This document shows positions 34,175 through 45,352 of a stretch of DNA of 64,000 nt, piece by piece (positions within the stretch are counted from its first letter, which is position 1; each line of letters starts with the position of its first letter). Source of the stretch: Hordeum vulgare subsp. vulgare (Eukaryota; Streptophyta; Magnoliopsida; Poales; Poaceae); contig NC_058521.1 of assembly GCF_904849725.1 (NCBI RefSeq), forward strand, positions 430,794,676-430,858,675. Direction: 5' to 3'. The notes under the pieces were generated by a model that worked only from the letters and a program-made list of their open reading frames with translations, had not been told where the DNA came from and did no database searches. A program made the translations under genes and the position numbers.

Positions 34175-35719
34175 TAATACATCTCCAACGTATCTATAAT
34201 TTTTGATGGTTTCATGATATTATCTTGTCAAACTTTGGATGTTTTGTATGCCTTTTATATCTTTTTTGGGACTAACTTATTAACTCAGTGCCAAGTGCCA
34301 GTTCCTGTTTTTTCCGTGTTTTTGACCCTTTTCAGAGGAGGATTTTAAACGGAGTCCAAACGGAATAAAACTTCCGAAAAGATTTTTTCCGGAACAGAAG
34401 ATACGCAGAAAGCTGGGCAACCAAGGCACGGAGTCCCGGGGGAGGCCACAAGCCCTCATGGCGTTGCCAGGGGGCCGCGCCTCCCAGGCTTGTGGGCTCC
34501 CTAGGCCTCCCCTGCCCTAGCTCCTTCGCCTATAAATTCCCTAAAATTCCTAAAAAAATCAAGAGATCCACGAAAATACTTTTCCGCCGCCGCAAGCTTC
34601 TGTCTCTGCAAGATCCCATCGGGGGCACGTTCTGGTGCCCTGCCGGAGGGGAGATTCCGATACGGAGGGCTTCTTCATCAACACCATGACCTCTCCCATG
34701 ATGCGTGAGTAGTTCACCATAGACCTACGGGTCCATAGCTAGTAGCTAGATGGCTTCTTCTCTCTCTTGGATCTTCAATACAAAGTTCTCCATGATCTTC
34801 ATGGAGATCTATCCAATGTAATCTTCTTTTGCGGTGTGTTTGTCAAGATCTGATGAATTGTGGATTTATGATCATATTATCTATGAATCTAATTTGAGTT
34901 TCTTCTGATATCTTATATGCATGATTTCATATCCTTGCAATTCTCTTCAAGTTGTGGGTTTTGTTTGGCCAACTTGATCTATGATTCTTGCAATGGGAGA
35001 AGTGCTTGGTTTTGGGTGCATACCATGCGGTGACCTCACCGAATGACAGAAGGGGTAGCGAGGCACACATCATGTTGTTGCCATCAAGGGTAAAAAGATG
35101 GGGTTTTCATCATTGGTTTGAGTTTATCCCTCTACATCATGTCATCTTGCTTAAGGCGTTACTCTGTTTGTCATGAACTCAATACACTAGATGCATGCTG
35201 GATAGCGGTCGATGTGTGGAGTAATAGTAGTAGATGCATAAAGTATCAGTCTACTTGTCTCAGACGTGATGCCTATATGTATGATCATTGCCTTAGATAT
35301 CGTCATGTCTTTGCGCGGTTCTATCAATTGCTCGACAATAATGTGTTCACCCACCGTAATTTTTGCTATTTTTAGAGAAGCCTCTAGTGAACACTATCGC
35401 CCCCGGGTCTACTTCACACCATATTTTCAGCCTTACACTTTTACTTCTTTGCACTTTCCGCCTTCAGATCTCACTTTGCAATCAATCTTGAAGGGATTGA
35501 AAACCCCTTTATAGCGTTGGGTGCAAGCTCTTTTGTGTTTGCGCAGGTACTCTGGACTTGACGAGATTCTCCTAGTGGATTGATACCTTGGTTCTCAAAC
35601 TGAGGGAAATACTTACTGCTCCTGTGCTGCATCACCCTTTCCTCTTCAAGGGAAAAACCAATGCAAGCCAAGTCCCCGTCAACGTGCCAATTTCTGGCGC
35701 TGTTGTTTGATAAGTAGCA
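34175..35719 (+). mobile_element. N3: solo LTR inside the N1 protease
   Basis: The TSD GGTAG is perfect (34170-34174 and 35720-35724). It starts TAATACATCTCC, the expected TG start having decayed to TA, and ends ATAAGTAGCA; length 1545 bp. It is related to the element A LTR in the opposite orientation: both have CAACGTATCTATAATTTTTG, AGATGGCTTCTTCTCTCT and GGTCGATGTGTGGAGTAATA-type blocks. A TATA-like CCTATAAATTCCC lies near 34528. Near its end is a PBS-like TTTCTGGCGCTGTTG (35690-35704). An LTR-LTR recombination left this single copy. Confidence 0.85.
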
Positions 35720-35724
35720 GGTAG

Positions 35725-37010
35725 CAAGAACGAGAAAATCAGTAGGATACTTAGTTTTACCACACAAGACTTCAACATCTCTAACAATTCCCACAGGGCA
35801 GATAGTATCTCTATTAGCAAGTTTAATAGTAACATCAATAAATTCCATCTTGACAGGTGCAATCTCATGTTTAATTTCATTATATAAAGATTGAGGTATT
35901 GCACTAAAACTAGCACCCGTGTCACATAAACCATGATAACAATGATCTCCTATCTTAACAGAAACAACAGGCATGCTAGCAACAAGTTTATGTTTGTCTC
36001 TATCATGAGGTTTAGCAATTCTAGCAGCAGCTTCACAGAATTGAATAACATGCCCATCAACATTATCGGCCTAGAGACCTTTAATAATAGCAATACTAGG
36101 TTCAACTTTAATATGCTCAGGGGTGTGGGTGTTCAAATGTAGCCCTTACGTATCACAGTTGAAGCTTTAGCATGATCCTTTATTCTAACAGGGAAAGGTG
36201 GTTTCTCAATGTAAGCACTAGGAACAATAGAATCATTTTAAGCAATAACTTTCTCTTCAACTGGATTGGGTTTTCCTACATTAACTTCAATGGGAGGATG
36301 ATATTTAAACCACTTCTCCTTAGGGATATTAATATGAGCAGCAAATGATTCACATAAAGAAGCTACTATCTCAGAGTCAAGTCCATGTTTAGCGCTAAAA
36401 TCAAGAAAAGTATTTGTTTCAACGAAGGATTTAACGCAATCGAACTTAAGATTCGTACCTGACTCCTTACCTTCATCAAACTCCCAATATTCAGAGTTGT
36501 GTTTAATTCTTTCCAATAAATCTCATTTGAAACCAATATCTCTCTTCATAAAAGAACTGGTACAAGAAGTGTCAAGCATGGTGCGATTGTCATGAGAAAG
36601 CCGAGCATAAAAGTTCATAATAATAATTTCTCTAGGGAGCTCATGGTTGGGGCATGGATATAACATTGACTTAAGCCTCCCCCAAGCTTGAGCGATACTT
36701 TCTCTATCACGAGGCCAAAAATTATAGATATAATTACGATCACGATGTACCAAATGCATAGGATAAAACTTTTGATGAAATTCCAATTTCAATCGATTGT
36801 AGTTCCATGATCCAGTATCATCACATAGCATATACCATGTCAATGCTTTGTACCTCAAAGATAAGGGCTAGAACTTCTTCTTGACATCATCCCCAGGCAA
36901 ACCTGCAAGCTTAAATAAACCACAAACTTCATCTACATAGATTAGATGCAAGTCGGGATGTGATGTTCCATCTCCTCTAAAAGGATTAGCCAACAGTTTA
37001 TCTAGCATAC
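35725..37010 (-). pseudogene. N1 gag (main part) and protease start, broken
   Basis: From 37009 the frame MLDKLLANPFRGDGTSHPDL, VDEVCGLFKLAGLPGDDVKKK, then a stop, RYKALTWYML and QSIAQAWGRLKSMLY-like residues forms the Athila gag core; stops lie at about 36868 and 36523. After a region with more stops, the protease shows CEAAARIAKPHDRDKHKL and GLCDTGASFSAIPQSLY (Asp-Thr-Gly near 35920). N3 cuts the protease at 35724. The start of this gag lies on the other side of N2 (46969-47087). Confidence 0.85.
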
Positions 37011-38617
37011 TGATGCCAACTGTTCTTCCCCTTGCAACGACACCAGAAGAATGCTGCTAGCACTCTCCGGCAATCGAAACTAGAAGAATGTTGTTGACGA
37101 CCCACAAGCGCATGGGATCGCAGCAGTTTTCGAGGGTAGAGTATTTGACCCAAATTTGTTGATTCGCACGAGGGGAGGTGAGAGAATACTCTCAAGTACT
37201 AGCAGTTGAATTGTTAGATTCAACCACACCTGAAAGATTAGTATCTGCAAGCAAAGTAGTAACAGCAAAGTAGCGAGTAACGGCACTGTAACAAGCAATA
37301 GCAGCAGCAAGGAAAAGCAGTAGTGACGGAAGTAGCAAGTAGCAACAGTAGCAAGCAACAGTAGTAGCAACACTAGCAGCAGAGCAAGACAAGTAACAGC
37401 AGTAGCAACAATAGTAGCAGCAGCAGCAGAGCAAGACAAGTAACAGCAGTAGCAAGAGTAGTAGCAGCAGCAGAGCAAAACAAGTAACAGCAGCAGTAGG
37501 ACAAACTCGTAGGCAATGGGTCGGTGATTTGTTTGGATGATATTCATCATGCAACAGCTATAACACAGAGAGATATGTGGCTAGCTCCCGTTCGTCAATG
37601 TGATGTAGGCATGCATTCCGTGTGTCGTCATACGTGCTTAGGGAAAAGAACTTGCATGACATCTATTGTCCATCCCTCCCGTGGCAGCGGGGTCCAAAAG
37701 GAAACTATGGGATATTAAGGTTCTCCTTTTAATAAAGAACCGGACCAACGCATTAGCACTTGGTGAACACATGAACTCCTCAAACTATGGTCATCACCGG
37801 GAGTGGTTCCGGTTATTGTCACTCCGGGGTTACCGGATCATAACACATAGTAGGTAACTACAACTTGCAAGATCGGATCTAAAACACACATATATTGGTG
37901 ACAACATAATAATTTCAGATCTGAAATCATGGCACTCGGGCCCTAGTGACAAGCATTAAGCATGGCAAAGTAGTAGCAACATCAATCTCAGAACATAGTG
38001 GATACTAGGGATCAATCCCCATCAAAACTAACTCGATTACATGATAGATCTCATCCTACTCATCACCGGCCAGCGAGCCTACGAATAGATTGCTCACGAA
38101 CGACGAAGAGCTTCATGGAATTGTAGTGGGAAGAAGGTTGATGATGACGATGGCGACGATTTCCCCTCTCCGGAGCCCAAGACGGACTCCAGATCTGCCC
38201 TCCAGATGAAGAACAGGTGGTGGCAGCGCCTCCGTATCGTAAACGCGGCGAAAGTTTCTCTTTTTATTTTTCCTGGAACGAAAGGGATCTTATAGAGCTG
38301 GAGTTCGGGGCGGCAGAGCCGTGTGGGCCCCACAAGCCTGCCCACCGCCACCAGGGGGTGGTGGCGGAGCCAGGGCTTGTGGCCCACTAGCCCACCCCCT
38401 GAGGTGGAACTTGGCGCAGATATTTTTTATATTTTCCAAAACTGCTCCCCGTAAATTTTCAGGACGTTTGGAGAACTTTGATTTCTGCACAAAAATAACA
38501 CCAAGGCAATTCTGCTCAAAACAACGTCAGTCCAGGTTAGTTCCATTCAAATCATGCAAATTAGAGTCCAACAAGGGCAAAAGAGTTTGGAAAAGTAGAT
38601 ACGATGGAGATGTATCA
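37011..38617 (-). repeat. N2 3' LTR
   Basis: Minus strand TGATACATCTCC to GGCATCA. The GC-rich part at 38320-38405 contains CCACAAGC...GCTTGTGG and CCGCCACC...GGTGGCGG inverted repeats. A PBS-like motif lies 20-45 bp from its end (37029-37050). Confidence 0.9.
37379..37500. repeat. AGC/AGT-rich minisatellite in the N2 LTR
   Basis: Three units of 44-47 bp starting AGAGCAAGACAAGTAACAGC (37381, 37428, 37472), surrounded by shorter AGCAGTAGC repeats back to about 37260. It is also present in the other LTR at 45718-45840. Minus-strand frames give leucine/cysteine runs (LLLLLVLLCCC), a composition artefact and not a protein. Confidence 0.85.
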
Positions 38618-40545
38618 ACTCCCCCAAGCTTAAAACCTTGCTTGTCCTGAAGCAATTCAGTTGACAAACTGAGAGAGAAAGAAAAACTTTGGAAAACTCT
38701 GTTTGATCTTGTTGTTGCAACTATGTCTAACTCATAACCAGAATTTCCGCAAGATCACAAGTTAACCACATAAGCAAATGACACAAAGGTCTCACGGTAA
38801 ACTAATATCAATGGCATAATCAGCTAACGAGCAAATAATAATGAGTTTCAAATACCAACACTTCAATCAAAACAAGCATGAAGCAATATGAATAGATGGT
38901 ATCTCGCTAGCTCTTTCTGAGACCGCAAAACATAAATGCAGAGCACTTTCAAAGATCAAGGGCTCACTAAACATTGTAATTCATAGCAACGAAGATCCAG
39001 TCATAGTCATACTCAATATCAGTCAAAAGCAAAGCATAAAAATGACAGAGGTGCTCTCTAATTGGTGCTTATATAAGAGGAGGATGACTCAACAGGAAAA
39101 TAAATAGACATGAACTTCGCAGAGGGAAGCATTGATTTGCAGAGGTGCCAGAGCTCAAGCTTTGGAAACAGAGATAATAATTTTGGGTGGCATGCTTTCA
39201 TTGTCAATGCAATGACCAAGAGTTCTCAATATCTTCCATGGTACTCATGCTATAGGCGGTTCCCAAATAGAAAAGTAAAGTTTTAACTCCTCCACCACCA
39301 ATGAATCACACTCCACGGCTAGCCGAATCCTCGGGTACCGTCCATACTAACATCAATGCGGGGGGGAGTCTTGTTTTACAGTTATGTTTTCGATTTAAGC
39401 GTGGAACTGGGCATTCCAAATACCGGCCCCTTTCTCGTGAATGACAGTGAATAAACACATGTCGAGGATAACACTCCTAGCATGAAAGATACCAATAGCC
39501 CTCTGTCACCACATGAGCGGTTCGGGCATGCAAAACAGATTATTTCTTGAAGGTTTAGAGAATGGCACATGCTAATTTACTTGGAACGGCAGGTAGATAC
39601 CGCAAATAGGTAGGTATGGTGGACTCTCATGGAAAAACTTTTGGGTTTATGGAAGTGGATGCACAAGCAGTATTCCGCTTAGTACAAGTGAAGGCTAGCA
39701 AAAGACTGGGAAGCGACCAACTAGAGAGCGACAACAGTCATCAAGATGCAATGAGTTTGACTAACATTGAATGCAAGCATGAACATGATATAAATCACCC
39801 TGAACATGAACATCATAGAGGCTATGTTGATTTTGTTCCAACTACATGCATGAACATGCGCCAAGTCAAGCCACTTGAAACATTCAAAGGAGAATACCAT
39901 CCTATCATACTACATCATAGTCATTGCAAAATCTATGTTGGCATTCAAGACAAACCATTATAAGCTCTCAGCTAAATAAGCATGGCATCAGAAACTATGA
40001 TCTCTAAGTTGTCATTGCAAACATGGTTCTCTCACAACAAATCTAAATCTGGGTCGACAAGCTAGTCATATTTACAAAAACAAAATAGATAGAGTTCATA
40101 CCAGCTTTTCAGTATCATTCACTTCATCATATATCATCATTGTTGCCTTTGATTTGCACGATCGAACAATGAAAACGATAATAAGTGCATTGGACTAAGC
40201 TGAATATGCAGGCAAACACAAAGGAGAAGACAAAGTAATATGGCTCTTTTGAAAGCTAAACAGGTAAGCATGCAAGAACCAATAAACATTGTAACCAATA
40301 TCTTCTACCTTGACACAAAGAAAAAGAAAACTATTTACACGTGAAAACTCCCAACAAGCAAAAGAAGAAAGAAAAATCCTTTTGGGTTTTCTCAAAAGGA
40401 CACAAAACAAGAAAACGAAAATAAACTAGCATGGATAATACAGTGGCAAATTGTAAACACCGGCTAACAAAGTGAAAGCATAAGCATGAATCTAAAGTCG
40501 GTGAGGACACGTACTCCCCCAAGCTTAGGCTTTTGGCCTAGCTTG
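38618..40545 (-). other. N2 3' noncoding tail with terminal and internal PPT
   Basis: ACTCCCCCAAGCTT occurs at 38618-38631 beside the LTR and again, exactly, at 40513-40526 just past ORF2. The block at 39607-39632 is shared with N1. The rest has no long coding-like frame; one 115-codon plus-strand frame at 39616-39963 lacks any recognisable domain and is antisense to the element. Confidence 0.75.
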
Positions 40546-40700
40546 GTCTACTCCCAAGGTGGGAAATAACCAGCTCTAGGATACTCCAGAGCAGACTGTG
40601 GATGCCACTGCTGTGTGAGCTCCTCTAGCTCCCACTGATAAACTGACGTCTGGTACTTGACTAGCGGCTCGGGCACGGACACCTATGGTTGGGCCAAGCC

Positions 40701-41615
40701 CTAATATGCGTAGATGTCCGCGGGCATAATAGTGTACCTGCCTGCATGAATATCAAACAAAGAAGGAGCAGGCAAAGTAATAGTCTCTCGAGTACCCTGA
40801 CTAAACACCAGGTTATAAATCATCCGTCTACTAGCATCTATATCTAGAAAATCATGGCGAACCATGCTGTCATAATCCAGATATCTCTCAGGGAGAAGCA
40901 TATCTCCTTCCTCTCCCAGTCTAATGGGTATCTCAAAGTGTGTGGCAAGACGGGTAGCATAGATACATCCATAGACGACACCTTTAGAACGGTTCAGGTT
41001 CAACCGTTGAGCTACTATAGCACCCAAGCTATAAGTCTTATCGTTATAAAGGCCTTTGCGCAAAACCGCAAGGTTTGGAGAACTAAGTGATCCAGCCTCC
41101 CCACGGCCAATCAAACATTTTCCCACAGATAGTGAGAAGTACCGAAGCACAGTAAAATGTATACTAGCAATTCTAGCGCGAGACACTGCTCTCTCCTCTC
41201 CAACAGCAATAGAACCAATGAAATCCTCCAAGTCCCGTGGACGAGGGTCACGGATGTCCCCCACATAAGGTAATTTGCATACATTGCAAAAGTCCTGCAG
41301 CGTCATGCACTCGCGGACATCGTATATCATGAACTCAACCATGGGAGGATTCTTCCTCGGATAAAAGTTGAAGCTTTGAACGAAAATATTGGTGAGGAGG
41401 AGGTATTGTGGGCACTTATCTTCAACGAACGCAGTAAGATGTGCGTTCTCCACCAAGTAATAAAAGTCTTCATAAAGTCCGGCGGCGCGCAAAAATTCAT
41501 CACTTGGCCACTCGCACACTCGAACTTCTATGACTCGAGGGACTATGTACTTGGGGTGGTTCTTCTCATCCTCCTTGGGGTTACGGCTTGAATAGCCTCT
41601 CAAGAACCTCCTCAT
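40701..41615 (-). CDS. N2 ORF2, protein of unknown function
   Basis: Frame of 304 codons from MRRFLRGYSSRNPKEDEKNH; an upstream ATG at 41702 adds 29 residues of unlikely sequence, so 41615 is preferred. Residues about 25-110 are YIVPRVIEVRVCEWPSDEFL, FVEDKCPQYLLLTNIFVQSF and DVRECMTLQDFCNVCKLP. Later parts include SIHFTVLRYFSLSVGKCLIG and LPERYLDYDSMVRHDFLDID. No signal peptide, membrane segment or catalytic motif is visible, so it does not look like a classical envelope. The frame is open to 40701, then continues past two stops (GLAQP, then YQWELEELTQQWHPQ) to about 40546, so the true protein was about 50 residues longer. It is the best preserved gene in the window. Confidence 0.65.
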   Translation of the reverse strand: MRRFLRGYSSRNPKEDEKNHPKYIVPRVIEVRVCEWPSDEFLRAAGLYEDFYYLVENAHLTAFVEDKCPQYLLLTNIFVQSFNFYPRKNPPMVEFMIYDVRECMTLQDFCNVCKLPYVGDIRDPRPRDLEDFIGSIAVGEERAVSRARIASIHFTVLRYFSLSVGKCLIGRGEAGSLSSPNLAVLRKGLYNDKTYSLGAIVAQRLNLNRSKGVVYGCIYATRLATHFEIPIRLGEEGDMLLPERYLDYDSMVRHDFLDIDASRRMIYNLVFSQGTRETITLPAPSLFDIHAGRYTIMPADIYAY

Positions 41616-41859
41616 CTTTTCCTTTTTCCAGCTCCGAAATTTTTTGAAATTTTTAGAGACTTCGAAAGAAAAGTGAATAAGGATTAACCCAACTTGTAGC
41701 AACTACTCCTACTAGTGCCTAGAGACCGTATCACGGGCTAAAACTACTTGGGATCAGCTAAAATCAACATTTCTAGCTCAAGAACAGGGTCACCAAGGTA
41801 GCAAGAATACACGAAGGATAAAGCACTAGAGCAAAAACTAATTGGACCACTGGAGGAGT

Positions 41860-42250
41860 CACTTACCAAGGAGTAATTTCCCCAAAACGGTTCGGAGAAT
41901 GGTGCTTTGAGCAAGGAGATCGAAAATCACAGCCAAATGAGCAAGAACACGGGTTTGAGCTGCGAAACAATTTTTTTCTGGAGGTGGAAGAAGAGGCTGG
42001 GAGCTGGAATGAGTGGAGGGGGTGCCTGTGGGCCCCACAAGCTTGCACCCCGCCACCAGGGGGGTATGTGGCGGTGGCAGGGCTTGTGGCCCACTGGTCT
42101 GGCCCCCAGGCCAGCTCTCAAGCCCAGAAATTTTCAAAAAATCCAGAAAAAATCATACTAAATTTTCAGGACCATCGGAGAACTTTTATTTTCGAGGTGT
42201 TTTTCTCCGGGACGCTAAAACAAAAAACAGGGAAAAACTAAACTAATTCT
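41860..42250 (-). promoter_or_regulatory. LTR-like module and leader upstream of N2 ORF2
   Basis: Minus-strand blocks AAAGTTCTCC, GTCCTGAAAATTTA, GTGGGCCACAAGCCCTG, CCCCTGGTGGCGG and GCTTGTGGGGCCCACA occur here (42215 down to 42025) and in the same order in the N2 LTR (about 46830 down to 46660). The hairpin arms GGGCCCACAAGCTTG and its partner are intact. A good splice donor GGTAAGT follows at about 41867 on the minus strand. I infer a second transcription start, with a spliced leader, for ORF2. Confidence 0.55.
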
Positions 42251-42429
42251 ATTATTTTTCTTCTAAGCAAAAGAAAATGAAAGCTCAAAACAAAGGTATG
42301 AGACTCTTTGATTCATCCGTTTCATGGTCATCGAAAGAAATCTGTCAATGGGGTTGATCAAGTCCTTATGACAAAACCTTCTCGAATCGCAAGAGAGAAC
42401 GGAGAATTTTCGAATAGCCACTAAGTCAC

Positions 42430-44768
42430 CTCAATGGGGATATGTATCTCCCCAACAAGCAAATCATACTTCATCTTGACACGAGGAATAGGGCATTCAA
42501 AGCTCCCAATGAGAATCGATGAAGTCTTTCCGATAGCATTGACGCAATGTACTGGATATCATTTCTTTGGAAAGTGCACGGTGTGCTCATTACCGTTGAC
42601 GTGGAAAGTGACATTGCCTTTGTTGCAATCTATAACAGCCCCTGCCGTGTTTAAAAAGGGTCTTCCGAGGATGACAACCATGGCATCGTCCTCAGGAATA
42701 TCCAAGATAACAAAGTCTGTTAAGATAGTGGTGTTAGCAACCACAACAGGCACATCCTCACAAATGCCGATAGGGAAAGCAGTTTATTTGTCGGCCATTT
42801 GCAGAGAAATTTTAGTGGGTGTCAACTTATCCAATTCAAGTCTGCGATAAAGAGAGAGCGACATAACACTAACACCGGCTCCAAGGTCACATAAGGCAGT
42901 TCTTACGTAGTTTCCTTTAATAGAGCAAGGTATAGTGGGCACTCCGGGATCACCAAGTTTCTTAAGAGTTCCACCTTTAAAAGTATAATTGGCAAGCATG
43001 GTGGAGATCTCAAGATCTGGTATCTTCCGTTTATTAGTCACGATATCTTTCATGTACTTGGCACACAGAGACATCTTGAGCATATCAGTTAACCGCATCT
43101 GCAGAAATACGGGTCTTATCATCTCAACGAAGCGCTCAAAATCCTCATCATCCTTTTTCTTGGATGGCTTAGGAGGAAAGGGCATAGGTCTCTGAACCCA
43201 TGGCTCCCTTTCTTTACCATGCTTCCTAGCAGTGAAGCCATTCTTATCGTATTTCTTAGGTTGTGGGTTATCAGGATTAACCGTAGGTTCAATCTCCACA
43301 TCCTCATCATTGCTGGGTTGAGCATTATTATGAACATCATTGTCCATATTGTCACCAGGTTCATGTTCATCACCAGATTGTGTTTCTGCATCAGACGCAG
43401 AAATATCATTAGGTTCTTCAGGTGTGAAAGTATTTGGTGAACTGGCATGCAGGCTTCTATCATCCTTCTGCTTCTCCTTAGGATGACTAGGTGTATCAGC
43501 ATTGATTCCTTGAGAATCTTGATCAATTCTGTTAGGATGACCTTCAGGATACAAAGGTTCGTGAGTCATTTTGCCTCCTCTAGCAATGACTCTGACATAG
43601 TTGTCATTTAATTCATTGAGCAGGTCATTCTGAGCTTTAACTACTTGTTCTACCTGAGTAGTAATCATAGAGGCATGTTTACTCAGAAGCTTCAGATCGC
43701 TGACATTTCTGTCTACACAAGCACTTAAATGGCTAAGCATACGAGTACTTTGTTCCAAATGTCTGCTAACATAATCATTGAAACTCTGTTGTTTGGCAAC
43801 AAAGTTGTCAAATTCATCAAAGCATAGGCTAGCAGGTTTATCAAAAGGAATATCACTCTCATCAAACCTATGCAGAGAATTTACTTCTACTACCTGTATC
43901 GGGTTATCGACACCATGGATCTCTTCGATAGGTGGTAGATTTTTGACATCTTCAGATCTAATGCCTTTCTCTTGCATTGATTTCTTGGCTTCTTGCAATC
44001 TTCGGGACTGAGGAATATAATACATCTTTTCTTCGGAGTTGGCTTTGGAGGTGGTTCGGGAATAGTCCAAGCATTATCGTTGATCAAGATGTTATTCAGT
44101 AGAGTCTCAGCTTGTTCTACAGTTCATTCCCTAAAAACACAACCGGCACAACTATCTAGGTGGTCTCTAGAGGCATCGGTAAGTCCGTTATAGAGGATAT
44201 CAAGTATCTCGTTCTTCTTAAGAGGGTGATCAGGCAAAGCATTCTGTAGCTGGACGAGCCTCCCCCAAGCTTGTGGAAGACTCTCTTCTTGGAGTTGAGC
44301 AAAGTTGTATATTTCCTGCAAGGCAGCTTGCTTCTTATGGGCAGGGAAATATTTCTCACAGAAGTAATAGACCATCTCCTGGGGACTACGCACACATCCA
44401 GGAGCAAGAGAGGTGAACCAGGCTTTAGCATCATCCTTTAGAGAGAAAGGAAACAACTTAAGGATATAGTAGTGGCGGATCTTCTCCTCATTAGTGAAAA
44501 GGTTGGCTATTTCGTGTAGTTTGGCAAGTTGGGCTATGACCGTCTCACACTCATAACCGTGAAAAGGATCAGATTCGACTAGACAGACTATCTCAGGATC
44601 GACAGAGAATTCATAATCCTTATCGGTGATAAAGATAGGTGAAGTGGCAAACTTCGGGTCATATTTCATCCTAGCTTCCCGAGATTTTTCCTTCCACTTG
44701 AGAAGTAATTTCTCAGGGTCATAGGCATCCTTACACGCAAGAAAATCCTCAGCTATCTCTCCCTCCAT
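42430..44768 (-). pseudogene. N2 gag and protease (broken)
   Basis: Gag core from MEGEIAEDFLACKDAYDPEK (44768): HYYILKLFPFSLKDDAKAWF, YYFCEKYFPAHKKQAALQEI and SLPQAWGRLVQLQNALPDHP are typical Athila gag. A stop lies at 44124-44126 and a frameshift near 44030. The second half (44070-42559) has long acidic linkers, a basic GFTARKHGKEREPWVQRP, then the aspartic protease ALCDLGAGVSVMSLSLYRRL near 42880 (D-L-G, a usual Athila variant) and VVILGRPFLNTAGAVIDC near 42660. One further in-frame stop (TAA, 42784-42786) separates these. No RT follows: the frame ends at about 42430. Confidence 0.85.
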
Positions 44769-45133
44769 AAGTAACCCTCAAGTATATCAGGCAATTCATA
44801 TCTAGGAGAGCTTGATCTAGCACGAGCCAAAGCAGGTTCTATCTCAATAGTATCAGCAGTTTCAGAAGCATCACGAGCATTGGCAGTAACTCTAGCAATA
44901 TGAGCATCAAGGAACACTCCTAGTGGAACATCAGGCAAAATAGTATCTCTAGCAGTATCAAGCATAGCATCATCAGGCAAAATAGCATCTCTAGCATCAT
45001 TAGGCAAAGCAGTATCAAGTATAGCATCTCTAGCAGTATCAAGCATAGCATCATCACGCATAGTATCAGGCATAGTATCAAGCATAGCATCTCTAGCAGT
45101 AGTATCACAAGCATCATCAAGCACATGCGACAT
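44753..45133 (-). pseudogene. N2 gag N-terminal extension with DTARDAMLDT repeats
   Basis: Starts MSHVLDDACDTTARDAMLDT and repeats AMLDTxRDAI/ARDAILDT units about eight times, encoded by an imperfect repeat array at 44940-45110. It then reads PALARARSSSPRYELPDILE before running out of frame relative to the gag core, which starts in another frame at 44768. Probably the original N-terminus, frameshifted. Confidence 0.6.
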
Positions 45134-45324
45134 AAAAAGATTTCTAGCAGGAGGTCATGTCGCAAACTTACTCATAACTGAAGGTAAATCAAGTGCAGAG
45201 CTAGATGGCAATTCCTTACCTCCCCTCGTAGTTGAAGGCAAGACTTTGGTCTTCGGATCCTTCAGATTCTTCATAGTGATGAGCAGATATAAATCCCAAG
45301 TGACTCAGAGAATATAGCAATACC

Positions 45325-45345
45325 TCCGCGGCAACAGCGCCAGAA
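45325..45345 (-). promoter_or_regulatory. N2 primer binding site (tRNA-Asp type, decayed)
   Basis: Minus-strand CTGGCGCTGTTGCCGCGGA begins about 8 bases after the LTR end. Two substitutions from the site in N1. Confidence 0.75.
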
Positions 45346-45352
45346 AAATGCT

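Noticed and set aside
37080..37554. Leucine/cysteine-rich membrane-like protein (also 45271-45891)
   Set aside because: Translation of an AGC/AGT minisatellite in the N2 LTR; present identically in both LTRs.
39616..39963. 115-codon plus-strand protein in the N2 tail
   Set aside because: Antisense to the element, no domain, and its start overlaps the conserved noncoding block shared with N1.
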